Origin: Aliidongia dinghuensis
Lineage (GTDB): Bacteria > Pseudomonadota > Alphaproteobacteria > ATCC43930 > CGMCC-115725
Assembly (NCBI RefSeq): GCF_014643535.1
Contig: NZ_BMJQ01000001.1
Span: forward strand, 186,001 to 250,000
Direction: 5' to 3'
Length of the DNA: 64,000 bases
Positions 18,113-26,167 of the stretch are shown here, one piece after another. Each line of letters opens with the position of its first letter. Position 1 is the stretch's first letter. The notes beneath the pieces are model-generated. The model saw only the letters and a program-made list of their open reading frames with translations. It made no database searches and was not told where the DNA came from. Both the position numbers and the translations under genes were made by a program.

Positions 18113-18538
18113 CTACGGCCGGTCCTTCACCGGCAGGGCGGCCACTTCCTCGGGCGTCAGCTTGGTAATGGCCTTGGCGATCAGCGGCTCGCGGTAGCCA
18201 TGGGTGTCGGCGACCTTAAGGTCCAGGTCGATCGGCGCGCAGACCGCGTCGCCGCCGCGCGCGACCGAAACCAGGTGCCGGTCAGGCCACATCAGCTGGT
18301 TGGACGGCGTGCTGAGATCGATGCGCCAGACGTCGCTGATGTTGACGCGGATATAGATCACGCTCGGGTTCGGTGCACGCCAGCCGCCGCGCCAGTCGGT
18401 GAGCGAGAAGCACTGCCGCTTCGGGCTCGCAGGCGTTGCCGGCGCAGGCGCCGTCTGGGCGAAGGCCGTGGCGCCGGCCAGGCCGGCGAGGAGGGCGGCA
18501 GCGAAGCCGTGGCGAAGACGCCTCGCATTTGGGATCAT
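18113..18538 (-). CDS. DUF6491-like exported protein
   Basis: 141 aa. Signal peptide (LRHGFAAALLAGLAGATAFAQT), then CFSLTDWRGGWRAPNPSVIYIRVN and PIDLDLKV, the pattern of DUF6491. Two cysteines (in QCFSL and VCAPID) may form a disulfide in the periplasm. Function unknown. ATG 18538 chosen because it directly precedes the signal peptide. Confidence 0.75.
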   Translation of the reverse strand: MIPNARRLRHGFAAALLAGLAGATAFAQTAPAPATPASPKRQCFSLTDWRGGWRAPNPSVIYIRVNISDVWRIDLSTPSNQLMWPDRHLVSVARGGDAVCAPIDLDLKVADTHGYREPLIAKAITKLTPEEVAALPVKDRP

Positions 18539-18696
18539 GGTGACCTCGTCGAGCATGCCTCTTCTTGAAGAGATCGGCGGCATAAGCCCCCTCGTCAACA
18601 AGACCGATCGATCGTCGATTTTATGCCGCGACGGTTCGACCCATCCCTATCCATCGAGCCCAGCCCCCCTCCGAACCTGCTCGTCAAGGAGACGCC

Positions 18697-19026
18697 ATGC
18701 CGGCCTATGTCATTTCCGAGCTCCAGGTCCGAGACCCTGTTGCGTTCGACCGCTATCGCACGCTCGCGGCCGCCAGCATCGCGCGTCATGGCGGGCGCTA
18801 TCTCGTGCGCGGCGGTGCCGTCGCGGCGGCCGAGGGCGGACCCGCGCCGGCGATGCTGGTAATCGTCGAATTCCCGACCGCAGAGCAACTGCGGCTGTGG
18901 TACGCCTCGGCAGACTATGCGGAGGCGCTCGCGTTCCGCGACCAGGCGCTGAGCCGGCGGCTGCTGTTCGTCGAGGGCGTCACGATTGAAGCGCCCGGCG
19001 CGTCGTCCGAGTCGGCGGGGGATTGA
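18697..19026 (+). CDS. DUF1330-domain protein
   Basis: 109 aa dimeric alpha-beta barrel fold: PAYVISELQVRDPVAFDRYR, GGRYLVRGG, VIVEFPTAEQLRLWYASADY. Strong AAGGAG Shine-Dalgarno before ATG 18697. Small cytosolic protein of unknown activity, monocistronic. Confidence 0.88.
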   Translation: MPAYVISELQVRDPVAFDRYRTLAAASIARHGGRYLVRGGAVAAAEGGPAPAMLVIVEFPTAEQLRLWYASADYAEALAFRDQALSRRLLFVEGVTIEAPGASSESAGD

Positions 19027-19048
19027 GCTTCGTCCCTGATCGAATGAC

Positions 19049-19071
19049 GGGGCGGCCATCAGGGCCGCCCC
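19049..19071. terminator. Probable bidirectional terminator between convergent genes
   Basis: GGGGCGGCC (19049-19057), 5-nt loop, GGCCGCCCC (19063-19071) between the end of the DUF1330 gene and the end of the beta-trefoil gene. The T-tract is weak on both strands. Confidence 0.5.
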
Positions 19072-19086
19072 GCCCTTGTCATACGG

Positions 19087-20106
19087 TCAATGGTGACCGT
19101 TCGGGCGGTTCGCGTCGCCCGCCGTGCTTGTCGCCCGTTCCCAGATCTCGGCGACCGACGCGGCCGGCGCCTCCTCCTCGGCGATCCTTTGCTCGGCGCC
19201 CGCGGCGCCGGTCGACAGCAGCTCGCTCGTCGCCTGAACGTGCAAGCTGGGCGCCGTCGTCTGCCAGACTTCGTTCGGCTGGCCGCCGCCCCATTTCCAG
19301 GTGCCCATCGGCAGCGGGCCCTTGGGGATCGGGTGGGGGTTGCCGAACACGTTCCAATTCTGGCCGGAATTGATCCACGGCCGGATCGCCTGGAACGTAC
19401 CGCTGCCGCCATAGGTCCAGAGCGCGTCCGTGTTCATCTGGCCGCTCGCCCGCTGCAGCAGCTGGGCGCCGTTGCCGTTGCCGCCCACATAGGCGAGCAG
19501 GCCGGACTGCTTGTTGACGATCGAGAAGCCGGAGAACCATTGCGTCGCGGTGAAAATGAAATTCGCCGGCGAGGGGCTGGCGTAATTGTCGTCGACGACC
19601 AGCGCGCCGGCCGGGTTCGCAGGGTCAATCGAGAGTTGCAGATAGGTCGCCATGCCCGAGATGTAGGAGAAGATCCGCGTCGGGCGCGGCCAGACCGCGG
19701 ACACGCTGGTGATCAGCCAGGTCTCGTTGCCTTTGCCGCCGCCCCAGCTCCAGGTGCCGACCGTCGTGCCGACGTAAGGCGAGGCGCCGAGCGCGTTCAG
19801 GTTCTGGCTGGTATTGAGTGTCAGCCGAATGGCGCTCAGCTGATTGTCCGGGCCCGTCTTCTGCCAGACGTCGCCATGCGGACCGAGGATGACCGGCGCA
19901 TTCTGTCCGGTCGCCGTCAGATAGGTGCCGGTCGCGGCGTTCCTCAGATAATAGCCGTTTGGCGCCGGCTCCATCGTCCATTGCTGGTTCTTGTCGGTGC
20001 CGTCGAGCCAGCGCAGCACGACATTGCCGCTGTGGCTCGGGTCATTGGAAACAACCAGATCGGCGAGCATGCCGACCTGGATGACGAAACTCGTTCCATC
20101 GCTCAT
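19087..20106 (-). CDS. Two-domain ricin-B/beta-trefoil-like protein
   Basis: 339 aa from ATG 20106, which has GGGAGAAACGACC upstream. Two similar halves: residues about 5-140 (VLRWLDGTDKNQQWTMEP, YYLRNAATGTYLTA, LNALGASPYVGTTVGTWSW) and about 150-300 (FSIVNKQSGLLAYVGG, LWTYGGSGTFQAIRPW, WNVFGNPHPIPKGPLPMGTW). The G-T-W-x-W-G-G-G element recurs in both (TVGTWSWGGGKGNETW and PMGTWKWGGGQPNEVW). QxW-like motifs suggest carbohydrate binding. There is no signal peptide or anchor, so it is cytosolic or released another way. The Ala/Glu-rich tail is low complexity. Confidence 0.75.
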   Translation of the reverse strand: MSDGTSFVIQVGMLADLVVSNDPSHSGNVVLRWLDGTDKNQQWTMEPAPNGYYLRNAATGTYLTATGQNAPVILGPHGDVWQKTGPDNQLSAIRLTLNTSQNLNALGASPYVGTTVGTWSWGGGKGNETWLITSVSAVWPRPTRIFSYISGMATYLQLSIDPANPAGALVVDDNYASPSPANFIFTATQWFSGFSIVNKQSGLLAYVGGNGNGAQLLQRASGQMNTDALWTYGGSGTFQAIRPWINSGQNWNVFGNPHPIPKGPLPMGTWKWGGGQPNEVWQTTAPSLHVQATSELLSTGAAGAEQRIAEEEAPAASVAEIWERATSTAGDANRPNGHH

Positions 20107-20472
20107 GGTCGTTTCTCCCGTTTCCGCCTGGCGATTGCCCGTGCGTCTCCACCGCGTCACGGGCAATCGCCCAGTGCGTCGTTGAATCGTTGTCGCTTGG
20201 CCCTCGTGACGGATGCGCCCCGGGATTCGATCTCGGGCGTCCGGCGCCGCCGTGGCGGACGTTTGACGTCGCTGGCCGCGGCTGCTCTCAGATTTTGAGG
20301 TGGCGGCAGAATAGACCCTATTAAGGACAACTTAAAGAAGAAACAAATTGGTAAATACGATTTCATGGCGATTATCCCGGCAGTGCCGGAGACCGCGGCG
20401 TCGCTTGCCATGGCCTCGCCCGATGAAACCCCGTAAGCTCGCGATCCTTTGCAGCGGCAACGGAAAGTTCGA
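20107..20472. other. Divergent intergenic region, no gene
   Basis: Lies between the beta-trefoil gene (minus) and the M20 peptidase (plus). The middle (about 20300-20370) is AT-rich (for example TTAAAGAAGAAACAAATTGG) and is where promoters for both directions would sit; TTGACG at 20263 is one plausible -35. Confidence 0.5.
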
Positions 20473-21639
20473 ATGGACGGGCAGCAATTGAGCAACGAGG
20501 CGCGGATCGACGCCGCGGAAATCCTCGGTGGCATCCGCGAATGGGTCGAGATCGAGACGCCGTCGACCGACGGGGCCGCGGTCGACAAGCTGTCCCACCT
20601 GATCGAACGGCAATTCGGCGAGCTCGGCGCGGCGGTAAGGCGCGTGCCCGGCCGCGACGGGTTCGGCGACCATCTCGTGTTCGAGACGCCGTGGGGCGAC
20701 CCGGGCGAGAAGGGCATCCTCGTCGTCTGTCACATGGACACGGTCTGGAAACACGGCACGCTCGAGCGTCGGCCGGTGACCCGCGACGGCGACAAGGTCT
20801 ACGGCCCCGGCATCTACGACATGAAGGGCGGCGCGTATCTCGCCTATTACGCCTATCGCCACCTGGTGCGGCAGGGACGCGAGACCCGGCTGCCGATCCG
20901 CTTCCTGTTCGTCTCGGACGAGGAGGTCGGCAGCAACACCTCGCGCGCCCTCATCGAGACCGAAGCCGAACGCGCGAAATACGCGCTCGTCATGGAGCCG
21001 GGCCGCAATGCCAAGGGGCTCGAGGATTGCGTCGTCACCGCGCGCAAGGCGGTCGGGCGCTTCATCGCGACGGCGCACGGCGTCGCGGCCCATGCCGGCG
21101 TCAGCCACGAGCTCGGCCGCAATGCCATGCGTGAGCTGGCACACCAGATCCTGGCCTTGGAAGCGATGACCGACTATGCGCGCGGCATCACGGTCAATGT
21201 CGGCGCGGTGCGTGCCGGCACGGAGGGCTTCGCCAACGTCGTGCCGGACGAGGCCGTGGCCGAGATCGATTTCCGCTGCCCCGACGCGGCGACCGCCGAG
21301 GAGATCGCGGCGCGCATCCATGCGCTCGAGCCCGTCGGGCCCGATACGACGCTCACGATCGAAGGCGGCGTCAACCGGCCGGCCTACGAGCGCGACGATG
21401 GCGTCGCCTCGCTCTATACCCATGCCGCGGCGATCGCGCGCGACCTCGGCTTCGCCCTGCCGGAGGTCTCGACCGGCGGCGGCAGCGACGGGAATTTCAC
21501 TGCGGCCAAGGGCGTGCCGACGCTCGACGGGCTTGGCGTGTGCGGCGCCGGCGCCCATGCGGCGCACGAGCACCTCACATATTCCTCGCTCGAGCCGCGC
21601 ACCCGGCTGCTGCTCGGCCTCATGGAAAGCCTCGCCTGA
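20473..21639 (+). CDS. M20-family metallo-carboxypeptidase (glutamate carboxypeptidase type)
   Basis: 388 aa. Di-zinc site residues are visible: His/Asp in VVCHMDTVWKHG, YDMKGG (bridging Asp), Glu pair in FVSDEEVGS, MEPGRNAKG and the last His in GAGAHAAHEH. The lid domain contains GVAAHAGVSHELGRNA. Likely hydrolyses C-terminal glutamate or N-acyl amino acids. ATG 20473 with GGAAAG upstream. Its stop overlaps the MoxR ATPase start (TGATG). Confidence 0.9.
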   Translation: MDGQQLSNEARIDAAEILGGIREWVEIETPSTDGAAVDKLSHLIERQFGELGAAVRRVPGRDGFGDHLVFETPWGDPGEKGILVVCHMDTVWKHGTLERRPVTRDGDKVYGPGIYDMKGGAYLAYYAYRHLVRQGRETRLPIRFLFVSDEEVGSNTSRALIETEAERAKYALVMEPGRNAKGLEDCVVTARKAVGRFIATAHGVAAHAGVSHELGRNAMRELAHQILALEAMTDYARGITVNVGAVRAGTEGFANVVPDEAVAEIDFRCPDAATAEEIAARIHALEPVGPDTTLTIEGGVNRPAYERDDGVASLYTHAAAIARDLGFALPEVSTGGGSDGNFTAAKGVPTLDGLGVCGAGAHAAHEHLTYSSLEPRTRLLLGLMESLA

Positions 21640-22481
21640 TGAAGTTCACCGGCACCCAATCCTATGTCGCGACCGACGATCTCAAGGTCGCGGTCAATGC
21701 TGCCGTAACCTTGGGCCGACCGCTGCTGATCAAGGGCGAGCCCGGCACCGGCAAGACCATCCTGGCCGAGGAAGTGGCGAAGGCCTTGGGCCGCCCGCTC
21801 ATTTCCTGGCACGTCAAGTCGACGACCAAGGCGCAGCAGGGGCTCTATGAGTACGACGCGGTCTCGCGGCTGCGCGACAGCCAGCTGGGCGACGCCAAGG
21901 TCCACGACATCGCGAACTACATCGTCAAGGGCAAGCTGTGGGAGGCGTTCGAGGCCGACCTCGCACCCGTGCTGCTGATCGACGAGATCGACAAGGCCGA
22001 CATCGAGTTCCCGAATGACCTCCTGCTCGAGATCGACCGGATGGAGTTCCACGTCTACGAGACGAGGGCCACCATCCGGGCCAAGCAGCGGCCGATCATC
22101 ATCATCACGTCCAACAACGAGAAGGAACTGCCGGACGCCTTTCTGCGCCGCTGCTTCTTCCACTACATCCGCTTCCCCGATCGCGAGACGATGGAGGCGA
22201 TCGTCCAGGTGCACTATCCGGGCATCAAGCAGGCGCTGGTGCGCGAGGCCTTGACCGTATTCTACGAGGTGCGCGACGTGCAGGGCCTGAAGAAGAAGCC
22301 CTCGACCTCGGAACTGCTCGACTGGCTGAAGCTCTTGATGGCCGAGGACGTGGCGCCGGAAGTGCTGCGCGATCGGGATCCGGCGAAGCTCATCCCGCCG
22401 CTGCATGGCGCACTCTTGAAGAACGAGCAGGACGTCCACCTGTTCGAGCGGCTGGCGTTCCTCAACCGGCGGCAGCGGTGA
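21639..22481 (+). CDS. MoxR-family AAA+ ATPase
   Basis: 280 aa. Walker A GEPGTGKT (residues 33-40), Walker B VLLIDEID (111-118), sensor region IIIITSNNEKELPDAFLRRC and arginine finger. The MoxR/CoxD subgroup helps a VWA partner to mature or remodel metalloenzymes. The VWA gene lies 125 bp downstream, after a palindromic repeat; the M20 peptidase overlaps upstream. Confidence 0.92.
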   Translation: MKFTGTQSYVATDDLKVAVNAAVTLGRPLLIKGEPGTGKTILAEEVAKALGRPLISWHVKSTTKAQQGLYEYDAVSRLRDSQLGDAKVHDIANYIVKGKLWEAFEADLAPVLLIDEIDKADIEFPNDLLLEIDRMEFHVYETRATIRAKQRPIIIITSNNEKELPDAFLRRCFFHYIRFPDRETMEAIVQVHYPGIKQALVREALTVFYEVRDVQGLKKKPSTSELLDWLKLLMAEDVAPEVLRDRDPAKLIPPLHGALLKNEQDVHLFERLAFLNRRQR

Positions 22482-22488
22482 TCCCCTT

Positions 22489-22589
22489 CCGTCATTCCCG
22501 CGCAGGCGGGAATCCAGGGCCAGCGACGGCTGCCATGCCGGCGGGCATCGATCCGTTGCCCTGGATCCCCGCCTGCGCGGGGATGACGG
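22489..22589. repeat. Dispersed palindromic (REP-like) repeat, copy 2
   Basis: The 29-bp ends match as inverted complements at about 27 positions (edges CCGTCAT..., core CGCGCAGGCGGG, inner edge CCAG). The same element occurs at 4982-5093. It lies between MoxR and VWA genes of one operon, where it could act as an mRNA hairpin affecting relative expression. Confidence 0.85.
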
Positions 22590-22606
22590 TGGAAGGGGCC
22601 TGACCC

Positions 22607-23797
22607 ATGTTCATCGACTTCTTCCTGCGGCTCCGCGCGGCCGGCGTGCCGGTATCGCTCCGCGAGTTCCTGACGCTCCAGGAGGCGATGCGCGAGGGGC
22701 TCGCGGAATACGGCGTCGAGAATTTCTACTATCTGGCGCGCGCGGCCTTGGTGAAGGACGAGCGCTTTCTCGACCGGTTCGACCAGGTGTTCGGCCAATG
22801 CTTCAAGGGCCTGGTGCCCGACGGCGCCGGCGAGGACCCCGCGGCCCCGGTCGAACTGCCGGAGGAATGGCTCAGGAAGCTCGCGGAGAAGTACCTGACC
22901 GAGGAGGAAAAGGCCGAGATCCAGGCGCTGGGCGGCTGGGACAAGCTGATGGAAACCTTGAAGCAGCGGCTGGAGGAACAGAAGGGCCGGCACCAGGGTG
23001 GCTCCAAATGGATCGGCACGGCCGGCACCTCGCCGTTCGGCGCCTACGGCTACAATCCCGAGGGCGTGCGCATCGGCCAGCACGAGAGCCGCCATCGCCG
23101 CGCGGTCAAGGTCTGGGACAAGCGCGAGTTCAAGAATCTCGCGGGCGACGTCGAGCTCGGCACGCGCAACATCAAGGTGGCGCTCAGGCGGCTGCGCCGC
23201 TTCGCCCGCGAAGGGGCGGCGAGCGAATTGGATCTCGCCGGCACGATCGGCGCCACGGCGAAGAACGCGGGCTATCTCGATCTCAAGATGGTGCCGGAGC
23301 GGCACAATGCGGTGAAGGTGCTGCTGTGCCTCGATATCGGCGGCTCCATGGATGATCACGTCAAGCTGTGCGAGGAGCTGTTCTCGGCCGCCAAGTCCGA
23401 GTTCAAGCACCTGGAGCAGCTCTATTTCCACAATTGCCCCTACGACCGCATGTGGCGCGACGCGTCGTTCCGGCCGGTCCATGCCGTGCCGGTCATAGAC
23501 CTGATCCACAAGTATGATTCGACCTGGAAGCTGATCTTCGTCGGCGACGCCAGCATGAGTCCCTACGAGCTGAAGCAGCCGGGCGGCGCCATTTCCGACT
23601 GGAATCAGGAGGCGGGCGAGGTCTGGCTCCGCCGCCTCACCGACGCCTATCCGAAGGCGATCTGGCTCAACCCGGTGCCGGAGCCCTATTGGCGCTCGAC
23701 CATGAGCATCGGCATGGTCGGCCAAGCCATGGAAGGCCGCATGTACCCGCTGACGCTCGACGGCATCGACCAGGCGATGCACCGGCTGATGCGGTAG
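22607..23797 (+). CDS. VWA-domain protein, CoxE-like partner of MoxR
   Basis: 396 aa. N-terminal helical CoxE-type region (MFIDFFLRLRAAGVPVSLREF), a charged middle, and a C-terminal VWA domain. The MIDAS first motif is LCLDIGGSMDDH, with glycine in place of the first serine of DxSxS; TGT-like and D motifs are also not canonical (VGDASMSPYELKQPGG). MoxR-CoxE pairs act as remodelling machines, often on metal-cofactor enzymes. No such client is adjacent, so the target is unknown. Confidence 0.88.
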   Translation: MFIDFFLRLRAAGVPVSLREFLTLQEAMREGLAEYGVENFYYLARAALVKDERFLDRFDQVFGQCFKGLVPDGAGEDPAAPVELPEEWLRKLAEKYLTEEEKAEIQALGGWDKLMETLKQRLEEQKGRHQGGSKWIGTAGTSPFGAYGYNPEGVRIGQHESRHRRAVKVWDKREFKNLAGDVELGTRNIKVALRRLRRFAREGAASELDLAGTIGATAKNAGYLDLKMVPERHNAVKVLLCLDIGGSMDDHVKLCEELFSAAKSEFKHLEQLYFHNCPYDRMWRDASFRPVHAVPVIDLIHKYDSTWKLIFVGDASMSPYELKQPGGAISDWNQEAGEVWLRRLTDAYPKAIWLNPVPEPYWRSTMSIGMVGQAMEGRMYPLTLDGIDQAMHRLMR

Positions 23798-23879
23798 CCC
23801 CGGCCGCTACTACCGGCTGCAACCAACTGTGACAAACACAAAATCCTGCTGTTACGCGCGGGGCCTATGCTCCCGTGCC

Positions 23880-24083
23880 ATGGCAGAGATCTTCGACATC
23901 GCGGCGCACTGGCCGGAACCGGAAAAGGCCGTGCGCCGCATCGGGCGGGTGGCCGAGCTCGAACTCTGGATCGGCGTGCTGCGCGACGAGCTGGAACGCC
24001 GCCGCCGTCGCAAGGCGGCCCCGCTGCTGAGTCCGGACGAACGCCGGATGTTGCAATCATTGCTGAGCGCTGACCCCGAGTGA
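23880..24083 (+). CDS. Small conserved hypothetical protein
   Basis: 67 aa beginning MAEIFDIAAHWPEPEKAVRRIG, then a helix rich in Glu/Arg (ELELWIGVLRDELERRRRRK) and LSPDERRMLQSLL. The start at 23880 is preferred to an upstream ATG because the upstream 17 residues are not protein-like. Function unknown. Confidence 0.55.
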   Translation: MAEIFDIAAHWPEPEKAVRRIGRVAELELWIGVLRDELERRRRRKAAPLLSPDERRMLQSLLSADPE

Positions 24084-24137
24084 ACGGGCGGGTGCCGCAA
24101 TCACCAGCGATAGATATGTAAGTACGATCATACGTTC

Positions 24138-24155
24138 GTCTCGACTTCAAGAGAC
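24138..24155. promoter_or_regulatory. Small inverted repeat upstream of the Phd-VapC pair
   Basis: GTCTC (24138-24142), 8-nt spacer, GAGAC (24151-24155), about 40 bp before the antitoxin start in a locally AT-rich stretch. Phd-type antitoxins usually bind palindromes here to autorepress; the site is a candidate only. Confidence 0.3.
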
Positions 24156-24192
24156 AACAAATGTAGGATGAGGTCCTCGAATCGGAGGGCCC

Positions 24193-24450
24193 ATGCCAAC
24201 GACGATCAGCAGCCGCGAATTCAATCACGATGTCGGAGGCGCCAAGCGTGCGGCCGAGAGCGGTCCAGTGATTGTGACCGACCGCGGCGAGCCGGCCTTC
24301 GTCCTGCTGCGCTACGACGAATACCGCCGGCTGATCGGCCAAGGCGAGACGAGCATCCTCGACCTGCTTGATCATCCGGTGAGCGCCGGCATCGACTTCG
24401 ACCCGCCGCGTCTTGGGCGCGAGCTCCTGGAGCCTGCGGATCTCGGCTGA
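24193..24450 (+). CDS. Phd/YefM-family antitoxin
   Basis: 85 aa. N-terminal DNA-binding fold of the Phd/YefM type: TTISSREFNHDVGGAKRAAE, GPVIVTDRGEPAFVLLRYDEYRRLI. The C-terminal part (ILDLLDHP..., DFDPPRLGRELLEP) is the toxin-neutralising arm. Its stop overlaps the toxin start (TGATG), the usual coupling of a toxin-antitoxin operon. Confidence 0.9.
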   Translation: MPTTISSREFNHDVGGAKRAAESGPVIVTDRGEPAFVLLRYDEYRRLIGQGETSILDLLDHPVSAGIDFDPPRLGRELLEPADLG

Positions 24451-24869
24451 TGTATCTGCTCGACACGAATGTGGTGTCGGAGATGCGCCGCCGGGCACGC
24501 ATGGCGCCTGCGGTCGCGGCCTGGGCCGTCCAAGTGCGGCCATTGGATCTTTACCTGTCGGCCTTGACCGTCTTGGAGCTCGAGACCGGTGCACTGCTGG
24601 TCGCCCGCCGCGATCCGGTCCAAGGGCGGCTCATCACCGAATGGATCGAGCAACAGGTCCTACGTGCGTTCGACGGGCGCATCCTGCCGGTCGATCTGGC
24701 CGTCGTTCGCAGAGGGGCGGCGCTCCATGTGCCTAATCCGCGGCCGGTCATGGACGCGCTGATCGCCGCTACCGCAATCAGCCATCGAATGACTGTCGTG
24801 ACCCGGAACCTGCGGGATTTCGACGGCATGGGCGTGCCGCTGTTGAACCCTTGGGATTGGCCGGGCTGA
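24450..24869 (+). CDS. vapC: VapC-type PIN-domain toxin
   Basis: 139 aa PIN ribonuclease. Acidic site residues: MYLLDTNVVSEM (first Asp), SALTVLELETGALL (Glu), PVMDALIAATA (Asp) and VTRNLRDFDG (last Asp). All four are intact, so the toxin appears active. Type II toxin-antitoxin pair with the gene upstream; VapC toxins cleave tRNA or rRNA. Confidence 0.93.
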   Translation: MYLLDTNVVSEMRRRARMAPAVAAWAVQVRPLDLYLSALTVLELETGALLVARRDPVQGRLITEWIEQQVLRAFDGRILPVDLAVVRRGAALHVPNPRPVMDALIAATAISHRMTVVTRNLRDFDGMGVPLLNPWDWPG

Positions 24870-24908
24870 GCCTGGCCGACGAGGTGGGCGCCTGCCAGCT
24901 GATTGAGC

Positions 24909-25505
24909 TCAGATGATCGGGATCTGCGGCGCTGCGTCCCGTGGCAGGTAGCCGAGGAGCCGCGGGTCGTCGGCGATCTCGATCTGGCGGCGATAGGCCT
25001 GGAAGCCGGAGCGAAGGTAGAACCCCAGCGCCGCCGGATGGTCGAGCGTGCAGGTATGGACCCAGAAGCGCCGGATCGGCGCTGTCCAGGCCCGCTCGAT
25101 CGCCCGGTTCATCAGCCAGCGCCCGGCGCCGGTGCCGACCAGCTCGTCAGTGACACCGAAGAAGCTCAGTTCGACCTCGTTCGCCCGGCGGAAGTCCAGC
25201 AGCAGCAGGCCCAGATCCTCGCCGTCGCGGCTGAGGGCCGACAGTTCCATCTTCGGGTCGTGGAGCTCGGCCGCGAGCCGATCGTCGCTCATGCGCAGGC
25301 GCGAGAACCAGAGATAGTTCTGGCCGACTCGGCGGAAGAGGGCGCGGAACCCGTCGAGATCGGCCTTCGTCTCTCGGCGCAGCCCATAGCCGGCCGCCGC
25401 TGGTGGATCGGGGCGCAGCGTCGGCCGTTCGGTCATTTCGAGCGAGGTTACGACTGCGGCGATTTTGCCGGCAGGCACGTCGGCATAGCCGTCGGAAAGC
25501 ATCAT
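24909..25505 (-). CDS. GNAT-family acetyltransferase
   Basis: 198 aa. GNAT core with SFFGVTDELVGTGAGRWLMNRAIERAW (acetyl-CoA loop Q/RxxGxG/A form) and HTCTLDHPAALGFYLRSGFQAYRRQ, the pattern of uncharacterised proteobacterial GNATs. An ATG at 25502 is an equally good start. Substrate unknown. Confidence 0.85.
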   Translation of the reverse strand: MMLSDGYADVPAGKIAAVVTSLEMTERPTLRPDPPAAAGYGLRRETKADLDGFRALFRRVGQNYLWFSRLRMSDDRLAAELHDPKMELSALSRDGEDLGLLLLDFRRANEVELSFFGVTDELVGTGAGRWLMNRAIERAWTAPIRRFWVHTCTLDHPAALGFYLRSGFQAYRRQIEIADDPRLLGYLPRDAAPQIPII

Positions 25506-25530
25506 GGGGGGAACGTGTCCGGAAAGGAAA

Positions 25531-25560
25531 ACGGCGCCGCTTCAGGAAAAGCGGCGCCGT
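25531..25560 (-). terminator. Rho-independent terminator after the GcrA-like gene
   Basis: Perfect 12-bp stem ACGGCGCCGCTT / AAGCGGCGCCGT with a 6-nt loop; on the minus strand it is followed by TTTTCCTTTCC. It lies downstream of the GcrA-like gene and before the GNAT gene. Confidence 0.8.
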
Positions 25561-25579
25561 CAGAATGCGCTGTCGACCG

Positions 25580-25680
25580 GTGCTTGTCAGGCCCAAGTTG
25601 CTTGCGGCCCTCGTCGCTTGTCAGCCCCCAAAGTCGCTTGCCAGACCAAACTCGCCTACTAGACCGAACTTGCTTGTCAC
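25580..25680. repeat. Imperfect tandem array of ~18-bp units
   Basis: About six units of the form YGCTTGYCAGRCC + CAAGT/AAACT, for example TGCTTGTCAGGCCCAAGT (25581-25598) and CGCTTGCCAGACCAAACT (from 25634). The last unit runs into the stop codon of the GcrA-like gene. Confidence 0.65.
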
Positions 25681-26039
25681 GCGGCGTTCGAGCCATGCCC
25701 TTTCGGCCGGACGTAAGCGAGCGCTGCGTGCTCGGCGCAATAGGGCTTTCCCCCGAGAGCGCGCGCGTTGCAGAAGTGGAAGCCCTTCTCCCCCGGATGA
25801 CCGATCGGCCAGGAGCAGGTCGGACCGGTGATTTCGACGATCTTGGCCGCCGGCTTCACCCGCGGCTTGCCGGTCAGCTTGACCGGCGACGGCCGCGGCG
25901 TCAGTGACAGGCGATGCGCCTTGCCGACCACCGCGTTCTTGGTCACGCCCAGCCGGCGACCGATCTCGGCAGTCGAGAAGCCCTCGCTCCAGAGCTTGGC
26001 CAGGCTGTCGATCCGTTCCTGCGTCCAGATGTTTTCCAT
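25677..26039 (-). CDS. Short GcrA-family cell-cycle regulator
   Basis: 120 aa. N-terminal GcrA HTH: NIWTQERIDSLAKLWSEGFS, TAEIGRRLGVTKNAVVGKAHRLSL. The C-terminal zinc-like module has TCSWPIGHPGEKGFHFC and YCAEHAALAY. GcrA binds sigma70 and methylated GANTC sites. At 120 aa it lacks the long linker of the Caulobacter protein (173 aa), so it may be a paralogue. ATG 26039 has GGGGA upstream. A terminator follows. Confidence 0.85.
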   Translation of the reverse strand: MENIWTQERIDSLAKLWSEGFSTAEIGRRLGVTKNAVVGKAHRLSLTPRPSPVKLTGKPRVKPAAKIVEITGPTCSWPIGHPGEKGFHFCNARALGGKPYCAEHAALAYVRPKGHGSNAA

Positions 26040-26167
26040 CGAGTCCCCACCACTGGATAAGGTAGTCACTACCGGTATCCCCTACGAGATATAGTAGCTG
26101 GGTCAGGTCTCAGACGCAAACGCTTCTGGCAGGCGTGGGTGGGTTTTCCACAAGATTTAGCGTTTTT

